Assembly: GCA_036250225.1 (NCBI GenBank)
Contig: JAPZLL010000044.1
Location: 62,001 to 126,000, forward strand
Reading direction: 5' to 3'
DNA length: 64,000 bases
Origin: Cercophora sp. LCS_1
Taxonomy: Eukaryota; Ascomycota; Sordariomycetes; Sordariales; Lasiosphaeriaceae
Under the pieces are notes generated by a model. The model was given only the letters and a program-made list of their open reading frames with translations. It searched no databases and had not been told where the DNA came from. Made by a program: the position numbers and the translations under genes. Shown in pieces: positions 32,538 through 43,888 of this stretch. How positions within the stretch are numbered: position 1 is the first letter of the stretch; every line of letters starts with the position of its first letter.

Positions 32538-32969
32538 CTACTTTCCCTTGGGAGTCCAGCTATCTATCTCGGCTTGTGTGCCCTTGGGCACAAAGCAAGG
32601 CCAACCCGAGCGCTTCACTGCATCTAGGATCGCCGGGTTCTCGCTGTCCTCCGCCGACGTAGACGCATGACCACCCTCCCCGCCGCCAGCCATGACACAA
32701 GGTCGACACCCATACCCCCAAATCTTCAGCGCATTGCTCGCCCTGATCGTACCCGCATCATCCAGAACCACACCCTTGGCCATCTCCCGGTTGAACCCGT
32801 CATAGCCTGACTGTTGAAGGGCCAACTCGACCGTCGTACAAATCGCATCAGCAGATAGACTGTTGGTCAATGGCTTCCATGCACCAGGCATCACAAAGCC
32901 TTGTTGCCAAACATGATCTGGGACACGCCTTGGTACATAGGGCAGGAACCTGGAGGACCTGTTCGTCAT
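32538..32969 (-). CDS. Hypothetical protein, uncertain
   Basis: A 143-residue open frame with no family I recognise. It contains two Cys in YGCRPCVMAGG and a Trp-rich end (SGWPCF, DSWTPKGK). No signal peptide follows the first Met. The frame could be the 3' exon of a gene whose 5' exons lie near 33000-33110, where a plausible GTAAGT donor occurs on the same strand, but I could not join them convincingly. Confidence 0.3.
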   Translation of the reverse strand: MTNRSSRFLPYVPRRVPDHVWQQGFVMPGAWKPLTNSLSADAICTTVELALQQSGYDGFNREMAKGVVLDDAGTIRASNALKIWGYGCRPCVMAGGGEGGHASTSAEDSENPAILDAVKRSGWPCFVPKGTQAEIDSWTPKGK

Positions 32970-33161
32970 GCTTCAAACTCACCCTACCTCAGCCAAGGCC
33001 TCTGACATCGACTTGCCGGCTTGTTTTTGAAAGGAAGGTCGGAACTTACTGGCCAAGGGAATGTTCCCGGCGTCCGAATGGGATAGATAGAAGGGGAATA
33101 AATGGTAAAAAGACGTGAGCGGTGGGGGCTATGCCAGGAATCGAACTCGAGGATAAAGATC

Positions 33162-33171
33162 AAAAAAAAAA
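33162..33171 (-). terminator. Pol III-type oligo-T terminator
   Basis: Ten consecutive T on the minus strand directly downstream of the tRNA-like unit, the standard signal for RNA polymerase III release. Confidence 0.5.
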
Positions 33172-33178
33172 CCCAGCC

Positions 33179-33361
33179 ACGCACTGTCGGGAATCGAACC
33201 CGTGTTTGACACTCCCCGCAGGCGGGCGGGGCCCAGGTCCACAAGGTGGTAGCCCAGGCACAAGAGTGTTGCTCTCCCCGCGGGCTGGGCGGAACCAGGG
33301 TCCACAAGGTGGTAGCCCTGGTACAAGAGAGCGAAGCGTTTGACCACTGCACCACAGATCC
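33179..33361 (-). tRNA. tRNA-like Pol III unit with a duplicated internal arm (probable pseudo-tRNA)
   Basis: On the minus strand an A-box-like TGGTGCAGTGGTCAAACGC is followed, about 125 nt later, by a perfect B box (GGGTTCGATTCCC). A run of ten T begins 8 nt after the inferred 3' end. Between the boxes lie two tandem copies of a 62-63 nt unit. Each copy closes with its own perfect 6-bp stem: GCTCTC/GAGAGC in the first and ACACTC/GAGTGT in the second. Acceptor strands pair poorly (about 4 of 7), so a functional tRNA is doubtful. No anticodon can be assigned safely; TGT or CTT are possible in the first copy. Confidence 0.45.
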
Positions 33362-34523
33362 TGTTTGGCTGGTTGGAATCTGGGTCTGCAATCCTAGCCT
33401 ATAACCCCGCACTGGACTTTCCTGAGGCCATCCTTCCTTCCTTCCCGTCCCAACACCTGGTAAGGTACCTTCCCGGCCTGCGACAACGTCACTGCCTTGG
33501 GTACTGAGGTTGTTTTCTGCACCAAGCTGACATGACATGGCGCAGCCGCTTGGCTTGAGATATTCTTAGCACAACGTGCCGCTCCCATGTGCAAAAATGA
33601 GCGTCTCGACTACGAATGTGAGAAGGGGAAGCTATCCCAACCATGTATATATTGCATTCTCCCGTCTCAGGTTTGTGTCTTCTGCTGGGTCGTTCCAGTC
33701 CGAAGCGACGGGAGAGGTGCCTCCTTCGTGTTCGGTGTTTCCACGTCTCACAGGCTACCAACAGCAAACAGGTCTTTGTGTCGACACTTTGCCTCAGGAG
33801 ATATAGGACGGTAGTTTTCTTGTCCTGGAGAACACGTGGCGCCCTCCAAATGCAGTTTTGTCTTCTCAGCTCCGACACGGATAGCGCTCGGGGTTTCTGT
33901 TGCGATCGGATCTAGGCGCGTCGTGCTTGCAGACGGGCGCCCCGGTCGTCGAGGGATCGAGGGTTGTCCGGCTAACCGGGATGATGCCTGAGAGAAATCG
34001 AGCGGTGAGCCAATGCTATAGCAGAACCTCAGGGTGGGCAGGGTACGCTGTTCTGTGGCCCGAGTCGGAGGACAGCCTCGTTGGCGACGATGATTGCGAA
34101 ATGGTAAACTGTCCACCCTCAGCAAGAGTGCTCATTCCGAAGTCACAGGTCACCATTGGTGGGCTTCTTGACGAAAAGTTGAAGACCAAGAAATATCATC
34201 TGGCATCATCTAAGGGCTTGAGGGTGGGGCACAAGGAAAGGGGCAAAGGGAAAGCTGGACATCTCTACGGTTCCCGGGGTGCCTTTGCCAACCTAGGCAA
34301 AGCAGGCATACCTTGCGCTTGCAAGTTGTCACAGAGGTGTCTAGGACGTCATGTATTGACCTTGGCTGTGTCTTCCGCCCCGTAGATGGTAGGATCAATA
34401 TCTCCGACGCTGTAGTCCCTTTCCCTACCAACATCCCGGCGAAGGTCTCCCATCAATTCCTCCACTAGATTACCAACCCAGCCTCAGCAGTCCCAGACCT
34501 TGCCTTGTTCCCAGGGCAGCCCT
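33362..34523. other. Intergenic region, no gene seen
   Basis: About 1.2 kb. Several overlapping frames of 70 to 160 residues show no motif, no signal peptide and no plausible splice partners. Confidence 0.35.
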
Positions 34524-35009
34524 CTAGTAAGGCTTGACCTTCTCCTGACCAAAGCTGTAAAGCTCCCAGCCCACGAAGCCAAGCAGAGGGTCTTGTCCTG
34601 GCTGCTCGCAGGCCCAGGCGCCAGTCGCGCCAACCTTGCCATCCACCGCGAAACTGTCGACAGCGTAGGTGAGTGAGAGAGAAACGAGGGTATTGCGCAG
34701 CTCCATCTGGTCGGCAGGGAGGCTGCTGTTGTCAGGATTCTTGAAGGTGCCCTTGAGGCCGCAGGTACCGCTATGGACTTCGAAGGTGTAGTGGTTCTCC
34801 TCGGTAGGGACCCAGGGCTCCGACTCGAAGATCTTGGTTTCGCTGAGGGCTTGGCAATCGGCCGCGAGGGGTGAGGCTTCGGTGGTTGCGGCCGTGTTGC
34901 TACTCGACCAGCAGTAGACGGAACGCTCGGCGAGGCGCATGCCGTCGATGGGGACGGCGACGGCCGAGGCGGCGAGGGCAGCGACGCCAGCAAGGATGGA
35001 GAACTGCAT
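34524..35009 (-). CDS. Small secreted protein, Ecp2/Hce2-like
   Basis: An intronless 161-residue protein with a clear signal peptide (MQFSILAGVAALAASAVAVP). The mature part has four well-spaced Cys (in VYCWSS, AADCQAL, GTCGL and WACEQ), with SPLAADCQAL and a W-x-x-x-E stretch followed by GTCGL. This order is reminiscent of the Hce2 domain of fungal Ecp2-type secreted proteins, found in plant-associated and saprobic fungi. The match is by eye and partial. A TATA box lies about 145 bp upstream. Expression outside the cell is likely; function unknown. Confidence 0.6.
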   Translation of the reverse strand: MQFSILAGVAALAASAVAVPIDGMRLAERSVYCWSSSNTAATTEASPLAADCQALSETKIFESEPWVPTEENHYTFEVHSGTCGLKGTFKNPDNSSLPADQMELRNTLVSLSLTYAVDSFAVDGKVGATGAWACEQPGQDPLLGFVGWELYSFGQEKVKPY

Positions 35010-35150
35010 CTTGATGTTTCGGGTCGGGAGAAGGTATTATGTATTAGGTTGATCTTGTGGAGGCGGAGGTTGGAGGTTAGAGGCTGATAGGATGGAGGGA
35101 AAGGCTGTTGATGAGGAGAGGTTTGAGGTCTGGTGGAGGGGGAGGGTGTT

Positions 35151-35157
35151 ATTTATA
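35151..35157 (-). promoter_or_regulatory. TATA box of the small secreted protein gene
   Basis: Reverse-strand TATAAAT, about 145 bp before the ATG at 35009. Confidence 0.5.
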
Positions 35158-38100
35158 CCCAAGAGGAGAGGGCTCTCCAGGCTTCCATGGAACTGGCTGG
35201 GCTGGATGGGATGGTGGGAAAGATAAACTTTGGCCCAAGTTTCAGTCATCCGGTTGCAGCTTCCGTGTTCTTGCGTTTGATCCCATTTTATGGCGGAGCC
35301 GATGGAACACATTGGCTGGTTTCTACGGTTCTAATCCCCTTTTCTTTGGACGAAAACTACAGATCTGAACTTTCGACCCACCGTCCCATTGCGTCCTTGC
35401 CAACCCGGCGGTTCAAGCTTACCTCTTTGACGGCGAGACCACCAGACTGAGTTGGCGCTTTCCACATTCTGAACGGCGAACACCAAGAGCCAACATCAGT
35501 CGAGAACTACCGCTAATCAAATGATTTCGCCAGGTATCCAATCTTCGAAGCTAACATCCGCAGACATGTCGATCCCTGCACACGACGCTCCTAAGGGTGT
35601 ACGACGGGGCTGCGCGCATCCCACCCCTCAATAGCATCTACCTTTATGTTCACCAAATTCCCACCGTTTCAAGACATGCATCTCCCAACGCTCTAGCATT
35701 TGTGCGCTGACACATAGAGAATTATCTGCTCGTGATTCAACTCGGTGAGTTCGTAGACGTCTCCGTATTGCCCTGCTGGAAATGGGCGTTAGTGGCATAA
35801 AAGTCGACAGTCATGCCCAACTTTCGATGTTGCCAAGCACTACTGGATTGCCACGTTGTAAACACACGAATCGGGCAGCTAATTTAAAGTGGGAGAGTCA
35901 GCATATCAGGCTTGCCCGCCCAGCCTTGTATCGGGGTGGTGGTTCTTCAGCCATTGGGTGATCTCCAGCCTGGCGTGCAGTGATTCTCTGGTCGTTTGAG
36001 AGTTCGAAATCCAGTTTCTGTACGGGATTTGGCCCCTTTATGCTGTACTTGGTGGTATATAACGACAAATTTCTAGGTTTCTCAGCGCCTCGCTCTGTCT
36101 GTGTTCGAAGGCCGCCACGCTGAGCGATCGGGCGAGATGTCGGGCCTCCAACCATCTTGTGGTGCTGTACGTCGACCCACAGTGCGGTGAGAAAGGCGAT
36201 GAAGACGAAGACGCGGACAATTTACAGGTAAAAGACATGTGTATATATAACTTTGCACATGTGAATATTCCGTGGAGCCCGAGGCTCAAGAATCAAGGGC
36301 ATCAGGTGGGAGTTTACTGACACTGAGGGCCACTGCGGGTTTGTGGGACCCGGGAATTTGAGTGACATCCCAGCTCAGGGGGTCGGCAACGGGTCACCAG
36401 GACAACTCCCGCTCAAGTGTTGATGGTAAAAAGCCAGCGATGAAACCCAAAGTCAAAAGGACTGCAATCTATCAGAGGTGTGCAATTAGACCCTTTAACA
36501 CTTCAAACGTCATGCTGTCATGCCATTCACTGGCATTGATCCGTTCAACCATGACCAATCCTGACTCTTCTAGCACTCACATATTTACTCATAATGACTA
36601 CCCCACTCACTCCCGAATGACCATCAAGTAAAAGACTCCTCATACCCCACAGGCGTCCTCCCACCCGCATACCCCTGACTCCATTCGGCACTTGTCTCCA
36701 ACGGCTGCGCCGCCGCTCTCAACGCGGCCTCCACGAGGGCAGTGGCTGAGCCGGTTATGGCGTAGTATGGATGGCTAGAGGGTGGGAATGTGGGTGTGGG
36801 GGAAGGACCAGCCGGTGAGGGAGGGACAGATTGGGTAGCATTCTATGGAGAGAGGAGATCGAGAACGGGAGACCCTGAAAGGAGCGGCTGCCTGGCGCAA
36901 TGCAGAAGTTCCGGAGGGACGGTACCCAACCTGATGAGGCCAAATCAGCACGAACCCCTATCACATCGAGTGAGGGCAACTGACAATGACGGAAACCCAC
37001 AGTCGATGCTACCATTGCCCACTCCTCGACCGGGTTGGGACTGAAGTTTCAAAGGGACCTGGGCGATGTCACCGCCGGTGGAGATTCAATGGGTAGTCTC
37101 TGGTGATGGGCCGCGGTTGGTTGTGGTGTTCAAACATTGTGCTAGACCCAGCTTCCGTCCCCGGCTTTGGAGGCGAAATAGTTGGGTGAGCAGCGTCCGC
37201 ATATCGGAGCATGGGGCTAGAAGAATTCCAGAGGTGGGCGTCCGGGGCGGCAGTGGTTTACCATGACGAAAAAGGACTGCACTCCTCGCGAGCGGATCAT
37301 GACAAGGTGATGTCGTGAGCTCGAAGTCGTCACTTCCGTCCGAAGGGAAAAATATGTGGGGTAACGCGGTCTGTTGGGTCGACGCCCGACCGCAGTGTGT
37401 CAAGGGCGATCCACCGCTGCAGATGCATCGAAAATGACGGCCAGGCCCCAGCATTGGGCGGAATTCAACAGAGAGCATATGAGGTGCCCGAGCCTTGACC
37501 GGCGATGGGAGTGAACCAGTGGGAGAATATGGGGCAGCAACTACCTCAGGGCACTGTTTACCGCCCCCCACCGATCCGATCGGTAGCGTGGGGACAAGCA
37601 GGGCACAACCTGCCGGGACGCGTACAGCATCCATTTGTCCCTGAAGAAGGGCCGACCGAGATCGGCGGGTGAGAGCCCCAGTCTACGTTTGGCGGGGTAG
37701 GTTGCGAGAGTTCTATCGTACTTTGTCTGAAATGAAGCCAGTGACAGAATGGAGGTGGTGATGCTGAGGCTGCTACATTTGTAGATCCTGCAAGACTGAG
37801 CTAATACTGCGTGTCCTCTACTTTGCCAAGAGGGTATCAGATGATACAAGGTGGCGAGTGAGAGGGAGGGCGAGAATTGAGGGCAGCAGATCTCACCCTT
37901 ATATACGGTATCGCGACGAATGTTCCAAGTTCACTCCCGTCGATCTCTTCCTGTGTAGCCACAATTTCCCTTCGCGTGTGCAACGACTTATTTACATGAG
38001 TTCCTTAAAAATCTGCAGAGCTTCCGCCAACAGATTGAGACGGCAATGCTCGTCGAGAGGAACGATAGATGCGAGAGAGTTGAAAGCATTGACGCCCCCG

Positions 38101-39525
38101 TCATTATCATCCTCGGTCTCCCGTGCCAATCCGCCGGCCGCCCGAAACCCAACCCATGAACTTCCATTGCCGATCATAGAAGAGTCGATACCACCCCAAG
38201 TCTAGGGGGGATAGCGGAAACTGCTCAATCTCCTACTAGTATGGCGTTTTTGCTCTCCCGGAACATAAAACTGGCAGCACCTTGCCTCGCAGGCGGCCAT
38301 GGATACGAAAGCCCCCGATAACTCACGGCTTTTCTATTATAACCAGGACAAGGGAGAAAGATCTGAAGGGAATGTATAATGGCAAACAAAGTTAAATCTC
38401 TGACGAAGAACTTCGAGAACATGTTGGGCTCCGGGAAGTCTGATTTTAGCTCGGAAAGAGAGTGCCCAAAGATCCTCAAAACCTTGTCTTCGGTCGCCAG
38501 CCCCTTTAGCTTCGTGTGAGGAGGGAACTTATGGCCATCTTCGCCTTCCGACAAACATTGTGTTATGGCGTCGCGGAAGTGCCATGGAAATGGGAGAGCA
38601 ACGCCGAACAAATTGTTGGCCCTCCAAAATTGCGATTTGTCGACGTGCGGGGAGAAAGCGCATTCGAGCCGCTCACCTGCGAGTCGAACCTTGGCACTCA
38701 CGTTCTCGGCCACGTGCGCTGGGAGCCACTATCCCCCACCCGGGCACTGCTGAGTTTTCCCTTGCTCCCCTCCGCATAAAAACAGCAGCATCTCCATATC
38801 ATCGCCATCACCCCACAAGAGAGTGCGCCTACCAATCTCCAGAACCGTCAGATTGGGTTGACAATCGGAACAGATTCAAAATGTCTTGAGTGTCATCCGA
38901 GGAAGCGACAAACCACGACCTCCGCGGCCCTGCCGGGAAGGCACGACCCATCAATCACGGGAAATGCGGCTGCCCTCCTCCCGTGCCGCCATCCCGTGGA
39001 TCGGCCCATCTTGCCGGTGCAGAATGGCCACCGGGTCGCAACAAAATAACACATCCCCGGTCCTCCGCAGGTTTGGCTTATGATTGAAGAGGCCTCTGAT
39101 TGAACCAGTGTTTTTTTCCTTTTTTTTTCCTTTTTTTTTTTTTTTTGAACCAGGGAGAACCACCCCTCTGGCTCCCTCCGGCATCGACTCGCCAGGCGCC
39201 AACAAATCGTTTCAACCTTAATTTCAATCTGTAACGCGCCAACAAGGTGGCGCTATCGCCTCACGCAGGCGATCTGCAAGCCGATGTAACGATACTACGC
39301 CAAAACGGGCGACGTAATAAACGAACAGGATCGCTTCCCCAGATTTGCGCCCAGGAAACTGGCGCGACTCGCTGCGCGTGAACCAGGATTCCCATCCCTT
39401 CTCGCGCCTTACCACAATGTCCGTCACATTTGAAAGCAAATCCCCCCAGCGGCGGCGCGGACCGTCGTGTCGTCGTCGTCCATCTTCAACTCCACACCAT
39501 CACCAGTCCATGTTGCGTCGACACA
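35158..39525. other. Long gene-poor stretch
   Basis: About 4.4 kb. The only protein-like signal is the possible terminal exon at 36624-36774. A T-rich tract of about 35 bp lies at 39113-39147. Other frames (for example near 37086-37634 and 38225-38713 on the minus strand) lack motifs and plausible start contexts. Confidence 0.4.
36624..36774 (-). CDS. Possible terminal exon of an unrecognised gene
   Basis: After a good acceptor (CCCTCTAG, plus positions 36775-36782) the minus strand reads HPYYAITGSATALVEAALRA, then a tail ending ESFT and a stop. The composition looks like a real C-terminus, possibly of a saccharopine-dehydrogenase-like or other reductase fold. No upstream exon could be matched, so this may be an orphan fragment. 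Confidence 0.3.
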
Positions 39526-40583
39526 ATGGCGGCGACAACAAAAGCAGCGACCCTCTCCATCCAAAAAGAAGCAGACTACAAAGCCCTCCGCACATGCGCG
39601 CAAACATGTGTCGACCGCGATAACAATAATAACGATCTCGAGGGGCACTTCGAGTGCGGCGACAAGCAGATCCTCGACTCGTGTTTCTGCCGAGCCGATC
39701 TCCGACCCAAAGCGACGACATTCCTGAGCAGTTGCGTCATTACAAAATGCAAATACAACACGCAGGATCTGTCGAGCGTGCTGCAGGTGTACGATGGGTA
39801 TTGCGATTTCAAACCGTTGACGACAAGTTCGTCTTCCACAAAGAAGACATCGTCGACGACGAAGACGACCAGTTCAAGTAGTACCAGTGAGCAGCACGGA
39901 AACATAACAGGGAAGAGTGGGTGAGCTGACCGGTGACAGAATCCAAAACAACAACAGCAACGCCAGCCCCCTCGGCGACAGTTTTGTCAGCCACCAGCTC
40001 GATGGAATCCAGTTTCGCATCGAGCACCCTCTCGTCCACAACAACCGAAGCGCTACCGACATCTACACCCGAGGGCGCCGTCGCCCCAACAGCGCAGGCA
40101 ATGACGCCCGGTTCCATCGCAGGCATCGCAATCGGTGGTGTAGCGGCACTATTCCTCGCCATGGCGATACTCATGTGGTTTTGCCGGCGGGGACAAAAAG
40201 ACGAAGAACACGACCCATATTTCGGACGGGTGCAAAAGTTAGGACATGAAGACGTCGGGGGCGGCATGCAGAAACATCCCATCAGGCAATTTCATGATCC
40301 GGACGCGGCGTATGTGTCTGGGGGGATGTATAAGGGCGGGTTTGGCGAGGAGGAGAGAGGGAGGCCGAGGGCGAGGGCGGAGAGTTTCGATATGCAGGCT
40401 ATTCCGGTTAGGCCGACGGATTTTACGACAACGACGGTAGCAGCGCCGGCACCTTCGCCGAGGCAGGTATATCCGATCGCGAGGAAGCCGGTGCCTGTGG
40501 AGATTTGCGATACGGGGTTTCGGGCTGAGTTGGACGCTGGGGCGGATGGGGTGGGGATGGGGCAACGGGGGGAGAAGGGGTGA
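39526..40583 (+). CDS. CFEM-like cysteine-rich single-pass membrane protein
   Basis: Exons 39526-39886 and 39940-40583, with a 53 bp intron, give 334 residues. Residues 24-93 hold eight Cys spaced C-x3-C-x15-C-x8-C-x-C-x14-C-x4-C-x17-C, with Asp two residues before the C-x-C pair, close to the CFEM haem- or iron-binding and adhesion domain. A Ser/Thr-rich stalk (about residues 97-190) leads to one TM helix (IAGIAIGGVAALFLAMAILM) and a 130-residue cytoplasmic tail. This is the plan of a surface receptor or wall sensor. Oddly, no signal peptide follows the ATG at 39526; the frame is open upstream to 39430, and an unseen 5' exon is possible. Confidence 0.7.
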
Positions 40584-40829
40584 TGTGGTACGCGTGGGTA
40601 GTGGTTGGTGTAATGCAGAGGGCGAAATGCGAGACCCTTCTTCTGTTGCACTTGACGGGATGTGACGACGAAATAATGTATATAACGATTCATACCCCTC
40701 GTTTGAACATTGTCTTGTTCATACATCTTCTGGTTCTCAGCTTTTGAGGAGATACCCCCAGGACACAGCCCCAAAAGACACGAGCGCAAGCGCCCCCTCA
40801 TAAAAACCACTCATCTACATAGGTCACCA

Positions 40830-43064
40830 TCACCGCAAAATACCCAACTCCCATCTCCCCTTGTCCCTCACAATCCCGTACCTCGCCCTAGCCCGCACCC
40901 CATCCTCCCTAATCATTGTTTCTACATCCCCATCCTTCATGCTCCCCGCCCTCTCAAGCACCGGCCTCGTTACCTCTGAAACAACCTGCGCAACGGCCTG
41001 CCAATGGTTCCCCAGCATACTATGCCTCACCGTCTTTACAAACCAAACCCCAACCCAAACCGTCGCAATAGCATGGCAAGCCAACAGTCCCACAACGCTA
41101 AGAAAACCGCCCCATCTGGTAGGGATAAAGACCTGGACGGACCTCGAGTACCGCACCTCACCCTCCTTGATAAACCGCGGAAGCGCATCATAATACCGCT
41201 GGCGCGTCATGGACGTGACCCAAGCCTGGACAGCGCGTGCAGGACTCCCTGTTTCCACGAGAGCTTGGTAAAAAAGCGCAAGCTGGAGGGGATGCCCCGT
41301 AGCCCCATCATTCGTGACCGTGGGAAAGGCGTTGATGAGTGCCCCTGGCGTGGTGCTCTCTCCCTCGCAGGTCTCTAGGTCGCTTTCCGGTTCTGGGGAC
41401 GGGTTTTCGATGCACCGCGGAGATGCAGGCGACGTGTTGGAAAAGCTTGGCAAGAGCATCCCGGGGTGGAGGGAGAACAGGGGGTTGAAATCATCTTGAT
41501 AGGGCGTGAACTCATGGAAGGGATAGTTGGTCCAGTTTGTGGCGGTCATGTCGAGGGCCATGATGCCGCGGTCGAGCGTACTGAGTGCTGTAGGCGCTGT
41601 GGCGTTGAGCTGGCGGCGTAGCGCGGTGGTGTCGTATTTGAATACTCTTGTGCTGTTTCTGGACCACTCGGGTGTTGGCTCAGCACCGTCGGATGCGCTG
41701 GTTGCCGTGATGTTGAAGGGGAATCCTGTGATCGTGGTGACGCAGGCCGTGACGGAAAAGACGGCTCCGTCCAGAGGGCCAAGGTTTTGCGCCTTTGCAG
41801 ATGCCCAAGGCCCGTCTTTCGTCATGACATGATTGTCACTAGTGAAATTGAGCTGGAACGTCCCGTTGTTCTCATCACGGTGTTCGAGGTAGACGTCAGG
41901 CCACGTGAAGTTTGAGGTGTCGTTGAATGGTAATGTAACGTTGACAACCATGAAGTTTGCGTTGTGATACTTGTACGCGTAGGCGCGTAGAATAGACTCG
42001 TCTATCCAGGTCGTCATATCCAGCTTTGCGCTGAAGGGTTCGAAGTAACAAACTGAGATCTCGCCCGGAGACTGAGCTTCCATGCGGGCTTGTCCGGGCC
42101 TTTTTGACCAGACACAGTTGAACACTTTCTTCTGCTGCAATACGGGGTCGACGTGAAGCATCGATGGGAGCTTGTCGAACGTCATGTATCCTCTGATTGA
42201 GTAATGGTCGCCGGACGGATTATTGAGGCTGAGAATCGTAAGCTCCGGGGCCACGCAAACAACACGGTGGTCGAAGACCGTCGCCCACCCCGTGTAGCTG
42301 CGGAGGGTTTCCCTATCGCCGCTCGCAGCCAAAGGTAGAAACGCTCGCACGGTGAGCCCTGTATCGTCAACGTGCTCGTCGTCGAGTACGCGGCCAATAT
42401 CATCGGTGTATTCGGCGAACCTGGCGGATTGTCCCGAGGCGGTTTTGAACACCTCGGCAGCCCAACCACCGCCGTCGTGTGCAAAGACATTTGTTGCCGC
42501 CGTAGCCCCACCAATGATATTGACGTTTCCAAAGTCGGAAAGTAAAGCAGATGATATAAATGTCGAGAATATCGCAAGGAGGCTGGTGAGGACCGTCATC
42601 GAAAATCCCACAAGACCCGAGGCTCTCCACACGCCACGGCCACCGGTGACCAATAGTGTCACGGGCTGAACGCTCACGGCTCGGATGAGGGAGAGGAAGA
42701 TGCTGTCCTCAAGATTGACGCCGCGCTCTTCGAGGAGGATCGATGCCAGCATGGACACGGTAACGCCCGCCTGAAGGGATATTGACAATCGAATGAGAGC
42801 TGCACATATTGTAACCGTGATGGGGGCCCATCCGTGGTTCACTGCAAATGTCCACGTGTGACCTGAGTCGCCTTGAGCCTGAGCCACAGCAGCACCGACC
42901 CAAAGAAGAGTGAGAAGAGTCAGAGCAGCAGCGGTGGAGACGGTACCGCCGATGAGGAAAGAAAGCCGCAGGCTTCCAATTGAGTCTCGAAGCTTTTGTC
43001 TGCTGCCCATTTTCACGTTGATCTGCTTGATTCTGGTGAACAAGGCGGACACGTCGTTAAGCAA
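40830..43064 (-). CDS. Large ectodomain multi-TM membrane protein, function unknown
   Basis: An intronless frame of 744 residues (or 726 if it starts at MGSRQKLRD). Hydrophobic helices occur near residues 33-58, 78-110 and 150-175, and a last one near 660-685 (SVVGLLACHAIATVWVGVWF). About 470 residues between the third and last helix contain many N-glycosylation sequons and paired Cys, so they are probably extracellular. The plan and the QAGVTVSMLASILLEERGV region after helix 2 are typical of a fungal-specific family without known activity. The protein at 15674-17332 has the same plan at shorter length. Confidence 0.75.
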   Translation of the reverse strand: MLNDVSALFTRIKQINVKMGSRQKLRDSIGSLRLSFLIGGTVSTAAALTLLTLLWVGAAVAQAQGDSGHTWTFAVNHGWAPITVTICAALIRLSISLQAGVTVSMLASILLEERGVNLEDSIFLSLIRAVSVQPVTLLVTGGRGVWRASGLVGFSMTVLTSLLAIFSTFISSALLSDFGNVNIIGGATAATNVFAHDGGGWAAEVFKTASGQSARFAEYTDDIGRVLDDEHVDDTGLTVRAFLPLAASGDRETLRSYTGWATVFDHRVVCVAPELTILSLNNPSGDHYSIRGYMTFDKLPSMLHVDPVLQQKKVFNCVWSKRPGQARMEAQSPGEISVCYFEPFSAKLDMTTWIDESILRAYAYKYHNANFMVVNVTLPFNDTSNFTWPDVYLEHRDENNGTFQLNFTSDNHVMTKDGPWASAKAQNLGPLDGAVFSVTACVTTITGFPFNITATSASDGAEPTPEWSRNSTRVFKYDTTALRRQLNATAPTALSTLDRGIMALDMTATNWTNYPFHEFTPYQDDFNPLFSLHPGMLLPSFSNTSPASPRCIENPSPEPESDLETCEGESTTPGALINAFPTVTNDGATGHPLQLALFYQALVETGSPARAVQAWVTSMTRQRYYDALPRFIKEGEVRYSRSVQVFIPTRWGGFLSVVGLLACHAIATVWVGVWFVKTVRHSMLGNHWQAVAQVVSEVTRPVLERAGSMKDGDVETMIREDGVRARARYGIVRDKGRWELGILR

Positions 43065-43888
43065 AACATGATGCGTGTTGTGATATCGGGCGAGATGGGG
43101 CTGCGCCGGGATTCAGAAAAGACGTCAGCAACTGGAGGGGATATATAGGCAGGCAGGAACGATGATGGATTCTCCTCTCTTGATTTGAATTGGTTGCAGT
43201 TTCCCTTTCGCAGCAGGCAGTCACGCACCAATTTGACGGCGAAGTCCAATCACGGCAGAGCGTCCGAGTTTCACTTGGCGCCGCCCGCGCCTGTTGGGTG
43301 ACGTCTGTCACAGCCCCAAATGTACGAAATGATGTGGTGATTGGCTGGCTGGACAACCACACCATCTTGCTAACCGCGAGCCTGACGGGTAACACAGGTG
43401 AAGGAACCTACGTTCAACAGTCGCCGACGGACATTTCGGGGCTAGAAGATACCGGATTTAGACCCAGGTACATGTTGACGTGAAAGGCAAGTTGGCGACA
43501 AAAAAATAACCGGCACACTGAGCCCAGCTGCTGCCACTTCAAGTAGCCTGGACAGGTATTGAAAATTCCGATACGCGTCAACACAAAATTCCAAAGCCTA
43601 TCTTCAGTCGATGCATACCCCTTCACTTTATTGTTTGTGCTGCTCGTCTTGTCAAGGACTTGTAAGCGACTTGTCGCAGTAGACAGGAAATATTAGGATT
43701 AAAGCTAGATGTTTTAAAAGCCCAAGTCTTCAGTCCCTCCCATTTGTACATTCCGGGGTATAACAGCGCTGAATCCCAAGCCCAAACCATCGAGCCTCCC
43801 AATGACGTTGAATAAGAGACCAAAAATGGAACCAGGACGGCAGACCAAGTTTATCCTACATCGCTGCATTTTGTCAAGGGAATCTCCG

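Noticed and set aside
33125..33145. Second tRNA B box (gttcgattcc on the minus strand)
   Set aside because: Only the B-box core matches; flanks do not pair as a T stem and no A box lies at the right distance.
33212..33331. CRISPR-like direct repeats
   Set aside because: Only two copies, contiguous, in a eukaryotic genome; better explained as a duplicated arm of the tRNA-like unit.
37086..37634. 182-residue minus-strand frame
   Set aside because: No motif, signal peptide or splice partner; composition like non-coding GC-rich DNA.
38225..38713. 162-residue minus-strand frame
   Set aside because: No recognisable domain or supporting promoter or splice context; left out of the gene list.
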